Assembly: GCA_035048485.1 (NCBI GenBank)
Contig: CM068581.1
Coordinates: 64,147,393 to 64,211,392 of the forward strand
Source of the DNA: Pteria penguin
Taxonomy: Eukaryota > Mollusca > Bivalvia > Pterioida > Pteriidae
DNA length: 64,000 nt
Reading direction: 5' to 3'
Within the stretch, counting starts at the first letter, position 1, and each line of letters opens with the position of its first letter. Shown here piece by piece: positions 37,319 to 47,667 of this stretch. The notes beneath the pieces were generated by a model. That model worked only from the letters and a program-made list of their open reading frames with translations. It was not told the origin of the DNA and did not search any database. The position numbers were made by a program, and so were the translations under genes.

Positions 37319-37674
37319 ATCTGATTAAAACCATATCTTTATTCCGCTTCTCTATTTGTCCCATTACGGATAAAGATCTGGCGAAACCCCGTAAGAGGTC
37401 ATGTTCTTTTGAACTCTGATGACGATTCAGTCACCGAAACTGTTACTTCCCATAGCCAATCAATGACTCGGCCAGACACATGAAAGTGACGCAATATGCA
37501 ACAAACACTGTTCAAAAACTGCCTGTGGATGTTATTTTCATTCTAAGGAAGTTGTAGCCGATGCACTGAAAATCAGAGTTTACCAGAAGATGACCCCATA
37601 TGGAGATTTGCCAGATCTTTATTCGCAATAGAACGAATAGAGAAGCGGAATAAAGATATGGTTTTAATCATATT
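37319..37674. mobile_element. Long-TIR MITE (Mutator-like?), copy 2, with 12-bp direct repeats
   Basis: Same ~70-bp TIRs as 24341-24721. It is bracketed by the exact 12-bp direct repeat GAGTTTGATGCA at 37307-37318 and 37675-37686, a probable target-site duplication. Interior has no ORF but shares GACTCGGCCAGACAC and AACACTGTTCAAAAACT with copy 1. Confidence 0.88.
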
Positions 37675-37975
37675 GAGTTTGATGCAGCTCTATCTTTGCA
37701 TATCAGTGGCGGGGGCCCGGGTTCTTCCCCCTTTTCGCCACATATTTACAAGTAAAAATCCAGATTTGGAACCAAAAATCGTTGAGTAGTTTGGTTAATA
37801 CATGCGCCCTCTTTTTCGGAAATCCTTGATCCGCCACTGCAAGTAGTGCATTACAAATTATCTTTCTTATTTTCTAGTTCAATCCATAACTACAGAGCAA
37901 ACTTGCCCTTCATGTTCCCAATTTCGCTACTGAACTCGACTCTAAGTTCGCTATATATGCTCTTAAAGTTTAGTT

Positions 37976-38435
37976 TACTCTCAGTTAATACGTTATTCCA
38001 GAGCATGTTCAAATTACAATGACTTTGTTCTGAGGGCTAGGCGACTTTCAGTTAAACTGCTCAACCAGGGTTATATATGTGCTAGACTAGCAACGTCATT
38101 GAGGAAATTCTATGGTCGTTACGAGACTCTTATTACTCCATATGATATCTCGTTATCCAGACTTTTAAATGATATTCTGGACTGAGACCGATTCCGATCA
38201 TTTTACACAGATTTGACACCTTCTATACTATACCTACTTCGACTTCTCCATATATAAATACATATGGAATTTACACGATTTGACTCTTTCTACTGGGTAT
38301 ATATGACGTATGTTGCTAGCAAGCAGGAGATGCTCACTCTCCCCGGGCACCTGATCTCACTCCATCACAGGGGTTCACATTTATTTTCCATTTGTTTTTC
38401 ATTTTCACTGATTTTGTATGTCCTCCGGTTTTTAT
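37976..38435 (+). mobile_element. RT-element 3' fragment (5' truncated)
   Basis: It matches 16736-17180, starting at CTCAGTTAATACGTTATTCC (the ISQLIR region) and running through the broken KLLNQGY-like region, GATGCTCACTCTCCCCGGGC and the ATTTTCACTGATTTTGTATG tail. 5' truncation is usual for target-primed retrotransposition. Confidence 0.82.
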
Positions 38436-38824
38436 CTTTACATTACTTTCTCTACTCCTTTAGTATGATTTGCTTAATCGAACAGTACATGCTATTTTAG
38501 TTTTTGCTAAGACATTACATTAATGATTTATCTGGATTCCTCTTATCAGATTCCTCTTTCAAGAATGTTAACCGATATTTTGGGACCCGACCATACAAAA
38601 TAACCATCTTAAGCTTTTGACTATACTTGGTTTGACGTAATACGTTTATACATGTATATACAGATATTTGTTCACCTGCGTTTCCGACACCGGAATTTCA
38701 GGCCGACAGCATTTCTTGTCTTGAATGGGAAATTTGACTTCGTGTTCCTGTCTCCTTCGTATGTTCATGCATGTATATTTATGTATTTACCTCCTTGATT
38801 TTAAAAGTTGTTGCAGGACTTTTG

Positions 38825-38900
38825 CGATGGGTGTTGCATGCAACCAGGGGGCGCTTACTCCTCCCGGGCACCTGGTATCACCTTGATGTTATTGGGGTTC
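38825..38900 (+). repeat. 3'-tail core repeat, copy
   Basis: GGTGTTGCATGCAACCAGGG GGCGCTTACTCCTCCCGGGC ACCTGGTATCACCTTGATG, with no coding part of the RT element upstream. Confidence 0.65.
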
Positions 38901-39289
38901 TGAATATGACACTAAACACGATATTATCCCCTTTGACCATGGACTATGAGATATGGTTTACCCCTCGGTACTTCTTCGTTTTTTTACTTATCTGGGTTAT
39001 ATATGACAGCTATCTGAGTCTATGATTTGTGTCGAAATGAAACCACGAACTGCGAAAAATCACGAGGCAGTGACAAAACAAATAAAAAGTTATTAACGGG
39101 GCATTTTCCTCTCAAATAAGTACATTAATTTGTGAACTCACAAAATGGAAGTCAATAATTTAATATTGTTTGGTGATATTTCTTTAATTTTTATTTATAA
39201 TCTATTTATCGATAAATAGCATCTGTAAAACATAATAAACAATCCATTCTGCCGTGTTATTTGAAACTTGATGATTCAATAACTTAATG

Positions 39290-39475
39290 GAAAAAAGACT
39301 TGGAGTCACGTGGCAAGTGCACCAGAATATGGAATTACTCTATAGATAGGCAAAGTTAACTTGATATTGAGTGCACTTGATAAAACATTATGACTAGTAT
39401 CTCGGAAAAAAGCAGACATAAGGTTATTTCTCTAGGGCACTAGAGGTTACGGTTAGGACAGTATCCAACCTTATT
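39290..39475. repeat. AAGTGCACTT-rich repeat, copy 2
   Basis: Diverged relative of 29267-29455, about 140 nt upstream of gene C's start codon, so it may lie in or near that gene's promoter. Confidence 0.45.
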
Positions 39476-39614
39476 TTGCTTTGTCACGAGGTCCAAAAAT
39501 GTTTAAAATACTTTTAACCTACAATGCTTTAAAACCATTGGGCCTCGTTGTAGAGAACGAATGAAAATTTTAACGGCTCAATATTAGTTCACTTGATTCT
39601 TTCTATTGATTAAC

Positions 39615-40150
39615 ATGGATTATGACGATGTCATTCAATATATTGGAGAGCTGGGCACCTACCAAAAGCGCATGCTATTCATTGTTTTCTTTCCTGTCAT
39701 ATTTGGAGCATTTTCGACTCCGCTTTCTAACTTTATCTTAGGCGATCACAAACATAGGTAAGTATGCGCCAAAGCTTGAAATGTCATCAGTTGATAAAAT
39801 TGTGATAATAAAATTTATAGTACAAAATATTTTCCTATGAATATATTTGCATTTTATATTTGATATAAGTATTTATTAATGAAAAGTATTCTGTGACTTA
39901 TGACAAAGATTTTTTTTCCTTTATTTTTAAAAGATTTTCATTCGAAGTCAAGATTTATTTATTCATTTCTGTACCAGAAGTAGATGTAGATGTATTTCTC
40001 TTAACATTACTTCTTAGTGTGAAAAGCTAGAATAATCACTTTGGAACGTATACATGTACTTATTTTATATTTTAGTTATCATACACACTTGTTGTGATTA
40101 TGTTAAAAATATAAAAAAAAACCTTGATAACATGTATGCTTTACCTAGGT

Positions 40151-40191
<41 letters not shown>

Positions 40192-43100
40192 TTCATGAAA
40201 GAAACTGAAGTTCGGATGTGCCTTGATACATCTTTTGTAGGGTCGATTAAATATTCAATAGGCATGAGATGTTATAATAATGAGACTAAAAGTTGCGTCT
40301 AAGCCCATAAAGTGAGCCCTCGATTACCGAGTTCATATCTATCCCTGTGCACGCATGTTAATATGGTTACTCTGTGACACGTTAAATAGTGTAGCCTTTA
40401 TTTCTTTTTATGGCGTGTCTTAAGTAATATTTAAAATCCAATGTGTCAAATTTTAAAAAAAAAATCGAAATTGTGATTGCACGTTTTCCATCCCTATCCG
40501 TCTTAAACAGGATGTCTTATTTCTTGATAGATACCCTCATAAAAATTCGTAACACCATCCATCAGTCCCATGGGTATATATAAATGCATGATTTTCAAAC
40601 TGTTTTTCATAAAAATCCTCAAAGCTTTCAATGATTTTCGGAATAACTCAATCTTGCAGATGTAAAATTCCTTGGTTGAATAATGACACGTATGCAATCC
40701 AGGACAGTACACACGCCACGATAGTTAATCAGACAATACCAGTATCAGTTGATGGATCTTATGACCAGTGTTCCTTGAAGATCAATGGCAGTGAACAGCC
40801 CTGCCACGAGTGGGTGTACGACCAAAGTGTATTTACGATGACTGTTTCATCACAAGTAAGAAACATTTTTAGTAGGCATCTCCCGTTGACATTATTTAGT
40901 CAGCGCCTTGTGTTAAGATAATCATGTATGCAACTCTTGTAGGGTTGATTTTGTAAGCATGTATTCTGTATTTTGAGTTGAATTGGTATCTAAGGCTAAG
41001 CTATAGTTTGTAATTTTGAATTATCATCATTTACCCACATAGTTATTTAAATAGTAGTGTTTGAATTCTACAAGTTCGTCCTAAATGCATGCATTACGTA
41101 TTTTCTCCTGTGATAATACAGTCATACAGTCATACTAAGGAGCTGCAGAAGGGAACGTTTGAAAAATTGTCACTTAAGGTGGGTGACCTCTAAACTCAGG
41201 TAAGTTTGTATAAATGATTAGTATGGAACAGATAGTCGTTAAAGACAGTTGTTCTGCTTAATTCAGGTGTCCTTTAAGGCAGGTTTAACTATAAACGTTT
41301 TGGGGACAGTTTCGTAAGCATTTCTTAACTAATTCATTTTGTAACAAATTTTCGTATATGTTTTGCAAGTTTTAATTACCGATTATATCATGAAATTAAT
41401 ACTAGTTCATACTACAGATAAATAGAATTTCATAGCACTAGGTATTTATCAACATGCTTAACAAATTGATATATATCGTTAGTAAAATTCAACAGGAAAT
41501 TTCCAATTCAAATTACATATCAATAGAAATTGTATTCCAATGTTAGAACGAAATTTAATTGCTTATATTTTATATTTGTAGTTTAATTTGGTATGTGAGA
41601 ACAAGGTTCAACATGCAAATGTTATAATGACTTACTTCATAGGACAAACTATTTCACCGATTTTAACAATGCCGATTGCAGACATGTTAGTAGAGAAATC
41701 TTCATTATGATCTACATGTTTTAAACCCATGTGAATTATGAGCATTGTCGAGGAAACCATTACATTTGATTTCTATACATATCTTGAAATTTCACGACAA
41801 GACTACTGAAGATATTTGAAGTGAACCTTTGTTTTTCGTGTTATAGTGATGATCTAGCCACAACATTTGTAATTGTATGATTGCTGCATATTATGGAAAT
41901 GGTTTTCAGATACAAATATTGTCTTGTTTACCCACAAATCCAGGTTAATTTTCGATCCACAGAAAATAAAAAATTTGATATAGGTTTTTCTTTTTCATTC
42001 AAAAATAAATTTATGATTGTATATAAAAAAAAGAAGAAAGAAATTAATGAAAAATAAAAAAAAACAAGATTTTAAGCATGTGCAACAAATTACCATATAT
42101 AACTTGATATTTCTCTTTTTCTAAAATTAACAGAAATTAGACAGAAAAGTTTTCAACTGTAAACCACTTTCTTTCGCGAAAACTTTATATGAGTATAAAT
42201 TCATGCGAAAAAAAGGAATTCTTCATGCTTGATTTGACTATTATGTATGGAATTTTACTGTTCTTGCGAAAATTACATTTCACGAATATATTTCTAGCGG
42301 AAATAATGTCATTCCAAATATAAGTGATTAAGTATTTATTAAACTCAAATATTATGTCAGCAAATCAATTATATAGTTAAGAGTTAATTGTATCAATTTT
42401 ACGTAGATTTGGCCGTCGATACGTCATCTGTATCGTTGCAACCATTGCCTTTGCAGTCAACATAGTTATGCCATTTTCACCCAATGTTTACATATTTGGA
42501 ACCCTCAGACTGTTGGATGGATTTATAGGAGTAGCTGTATACCAGACTTCATTTGTCATTGGTGAGTATAAATTGACTATCTGTAACAGATTTACTACAT
42601 TAAAAACCTTCCTTTTTCTTTTAAGGCATAAAAATATGGTTGGTGTAAAACAGATCAAATGATCATTCTGGATTTCTTTAAGAAGGGGGTGATGGTGGGT
42701 CGACGAGTCACGGAGGGATTCGAACTTTGGAGCTCTTGGTCACAAGTCCAACATCTAACTGATTGCACTATCTCCAAAGGATGATGAGATATGATGCCTA
42801 TTTGCCGACAATAAAAGAGATAATATATGAAAACTTTATATTTGTAAAACAAACAAAAAAACCATAAAACGATATGCATCACGATGTGTTGCAATCTATT
42901 GATTTGAAAAAGTAACACTCTGCAACCCTCATAAAAATTATTGTCTGCAATACTCATAAAACGTAACTGTCTGCAATGCTCATAAAAAATAACAGTCTAC
43001 AAACCTCATAAAAAATAACAGTCTACAATCCTTATAAAAAGTTACTGTCTACAAACCTCATAAAAAGTAACAGTCTACAATTCTTTTAAAAAGTAACAGT

Positions 43101-45831
43101 CTACAATCCTTATGAAAAGTGACTGTCTGCAATCCTTATAAAAAGTAACTGTTTGCAATGCTCATAAAAAATAACAGTCTACAAACCTCATAAAAAGGAA
43201 CAGTCTACAATCCTTATAAAAAGTAACTGTCTGCAATCTTCATAAAAAGTAACAGTCTACAATCACTATAAAAAGTAACAGTCAACAATCACTATAAAAA
43301 GTAACAGTCTACAATCACTATAAAAAGTAACAGTCTACAATCAGTATAAAATGTAAATGTCTGCAATCCTCATTAACCAAATTCAAAAATGAAATACTAC
43401 ACTTTTTTAAAAGATATGCAGATATGCGTTTACCGTTCTCTCTTTTTTTAAAGGAATTGAATTGATGGGAGTCTCAAAGCGTAGGATTGCGGGTACCGGA
43501 ATATTGCTCCTGTACTGCTTCGGAGAATATATCTTGACACTTCTTGCTTACTTTATCAGGGACTGGCGAACATTACAGTTGGCCATCGCTTCTCCAATGG
43601 TCTTACTTTTAGCATATTGGTGGTGAGCTATAAATATTGCAATTGATCGATTGTGTGCTTTGGCATTATACGACTATAAGATTAACATGCATGAATGACC
43701 TACAGGCGAATTCAGGTTCTTTAGTATAGCTTGAAGTTACGAAAATTTTACAAATCTATAATTTGTGAAAAGCAAATTCATGGGGCAAGCAACCACGAAA
43801 TGTTGAATCACCACTAAGAGAAAGTATTTAATAGTAAGTGAAACTAAAGAGGTACTCGATACCCTACAACTGTGTTTTTCGGATATATTCATTGAGGGGT
43901 GAATCCAGGGCGGGCGATATAGATAGTTTTCAATAGGCTACAATTTGATGGAGTTACCTCCAGTTGTCGGCCATCTTGTGTGCCAACCCATAGGTTTTGC
44001 TTCATTTTCAAACAGTTCGTCGACATTTGAAATAATTCATACTTCATCATTTAAGATACTGTGTCAATATTTCAAATTAATTGATTTAGACAAGATATTC
44101 TGTCTTGTTGGAAACTATCTGTAGGCTTCATCACAAAATTCTTCTTCAGACCGATTGCATCAGAATGATCTCGATGGATGCTATAAGTAGTACTGGTATA
44201 TTTGATGGACTTCTCTATACAACTAATGTAAGGATTTTTTAAAAAAAAAAACAACTACAAGTTTCCCACAGGTGTTGATGTTTTAAGCCAAATCCTTCAA
44301 GGGATGAATCCAAAGCCGGTGACATAAGCCCAAGAGAGTATTATCCTTTGACAAACTTCTTCAAACTCGCTGCATAGATCGACAAACTGAATGACCAAAG
44401 TGTTCTAGAAGGATGTCTTAAGCAATGTTGTCGTTTTTGGTTTCATTCTCAAAACAATTTTGATACTTTTGGGGGAAGAAGGAATTTGCTGTGTTTTTTA
44501 AACATTTTTGTGTCATTTTCTTTATTCATAAAGCCACTGTGACACAGAGGATGAGGTATTCGGTTAAAGACCGAAGATGTAACCGGGTTCTATTTCTGCC
44601 GAGGGCACACCAATGCCTTGTCTTTCGGATGAGACAGTAAAATCGAAGTTCCGTGTCATTGTAGGAGTGGCGCGTAAAAGATCCCTCCCTGCTTCGAGTG
44701 GATCCGTTGCAAAGGTATAAATTTCTGTGCAATGCATCAGGCAGATATCGTCGCCATATATTGAGATAATTATGGCGTAACGCAAAATAATCAATCAATC
44801 AATCTTAACTTTTGCAATATAGAAAAGCATTAGTTTTCTTGATTTTATGACTTTTTTTCTAATTTTGATAGACATCAGTTTTTACATGCTGATGGATAGC
44901 GGTTCACGCCCCGCTAAAGGCATTTTTATTCCATATTATGCCAATACGTATTTAAATGTTGTTCAGGACTCACTATGTTAACTCATTTCGGAAAATGCAT
45001 TGGAAAAAGGGAATTCTGATTTAATCTTTTTCATATATTTTTGAGCCATTGTCTTGGAATTGTTGTGGTTGTTGTTCTCAGGGGTTTTTTTCATGCATAA
45101 CGCCACATTGTTAATTGGTGATCACACCCTGCCTCTAGTTTCAGAAATGACTGTAAAAATTTTTAAAGTGACACAAAGCCTAAACAATCATCCAACTATC
45201 ATTAGAATATTCTAAAACTATTTCAAGGCCAAGGGTTCTACCAGAATCTGTGAGGTGGTTGATATCAAAAGGCAGAAATAAAGAGGCACTGGAAATCATT
45301 TATAGAGCGGCAAAAACGAACAAAGTCTGTTTACCCAGCCATTTAGACTCCATCAGAATCAAAGACGAGTCGAAAAAAGGAATCATCGAGATATGGAAAG
45401 AATTTCTTGGAACCAAAAGACTTATATTTATCTGGTTTGTGGGAGTAGCAAATTGGTAAGTTTCATTTATATAATTTAATTTTTTTATGAAACAAGAAAT
45501 TTGATTGACCATTGAAAGCATATTGTAGCTTCATAAATTGGTTTAGTCGGTTGCTAGGAACAACCAGCTATGCGGATATTTTCCTCCGCTCTTGTTGTTA
45601 CATTTTCATTTGCAGTTTAAGAAAGAATCTAATGTTGATAATTCAAATTATTGAAATTATTCTAGTCTTTAATTAAATCATAAGGATTAACTTTGACAAT
45701 TTTGCAATTTATTGAGATATAATATGTTTTGAGCGCACTTTTTATAATCCGCTTTGCGGATTTTTTGACTTGTCAAAGTCAATTCTTAATTAATTTTAAT
45801 TTTAATTACCCTATCACTGGTATGATAATAA

Positions 45832-45867
<36 letters not shown>

Positions 45868-46020
45868 GATACTTCTACTATTACTAGTACTACTAATAAT
45901 GTAATAATATTGATGATGATGATACTACTACTACTAATAACAATAATTATGATTATGATGATGATAATAATGATAATAATAACAATAATAATAATAATAA
46001 TATTAATAATAATAATAATA

Positions 46021-46056
<36 letters not shown>

Positions 46057-46121
46057 TTGATGATGATGATGATGATCATCATCATTATCATCATCATTAT
46101 CATCATCATAATAATAAAAAC

Positions 46122-46194
<73 letters not shown>

Positions 46195-47595
46195 GATAAC
46201 AATAATAATCATTTTCTTTGTCTTTACATTCACAGGTTTGTTATTGTATTTATCTATTACGGAATAAAGCTCAACATTGGCAAACTTGGCGGAAATCTTT
46301 ATGTATCCTTTGCAGTGGTTGTAACAGCAGAAACGATTGGCTATTCTCTAGTTATATTCATGGATGCCATTGGTCACAAACGTCTGTATATGATGTTTCT
46401 GGGAGCCACCGGGGTGTCGTGTATAGCATCCATATTTCCCGTCATGTTTGGAAGTGCATGTATGTGGGTTACAACGTGCATAGATAATTTTTTCTTTTGT
46501 TATTTTTCGTTCGATACTTGAATTTGTTTTAATCTTTTTAAGTATTTTGAAATTTTTATTAAGGTAAAAAGAATACTGTTTTCTTTCTCATGTCCATTTT
46601 TCGATAAAAAGTATAGCAGTCAAACTGTTGATTTTTAGTTTATCTTAGGTATATTAAGAAATAGACCCCCCCCCCCTCCAAATGAAATATCCGAGCTTTG
46701 CAACAGCACAAATGAATCATGAAAGATCAATGCCTTGACAAAAATGGAAATACACTGCGGTTTTAGACGTATCTCAGCTTAACGAAATGATTCAGTGTCG
46801 CATCGAAATATTTTTCAAAAATAAAGGGCTATGCTTTCAAATAAAATCAAATTGCTCTCTTCTTCTTTTATATTTATTTATTTTACATAATTTTTATGTT
46901 TGCGAGGGGGGAGGGGGAATTTTGCCAAGAAAAGGGGTGTACCTTAAAAAATAGTCAACAGTGACCATTTGAAAGTGGGGTGGGGTTAGTTAAATTCTAC
47001 ATTTTCCATCGAAAGATGGTTGCAACACCGTACGGAGTTCAGTAAGTTTTTATGACAAGTACTTAGAACTATCTATATAGCGTATATTAGTATTTCACGT
47101 CGGAGGATCCTGCCCATGTATTTAAATTCCGCTCTACCCTCAATTTCCCGTCATATAGTCAAGATCACGAATAGACTTCCCACATGAAACTCAGCTTTGG
47201 TACATTATTTGATTTTATTACTATACCGTTCGCAACATACATGTACATCTAAAACTTTTGTTTACAACCCAAACAATGGCAGGTTGGAAGGTCAGATTTT
47301 TCTTTAGAGTTTTAAAGTTGTTAATTGTATATATAAGACGTATTTTTTTCACAGCACTACAATGGATCACGGTGGTGTTTGCTATCGCAGGGAAGTGTTT
47401 CGTATCTGCTTCGTTCGGGGCAATATACATCTATATAGCAGAATTATTTCCTACTGTCGTGAGGGTTTTCGCTTTGGGATCTTGTATGATTATTGGTAAA
47501 TGTTCCTCATTAGCAGGACCATACTTGTACCATTTGGTAAGCATTGTCCTCATAAAGATGGATGGATGGATGGATTGACGGACGGACTGATAGAC

Positions 47596-47667
<72 letters not shown>

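Noticed and set aside
45786..46521. Long Ile/Met/Tyr-rich frames on both strands
   Set aside because: Translation of trinucleotide repeats; only the part from 46236 is a real exon of gene C.
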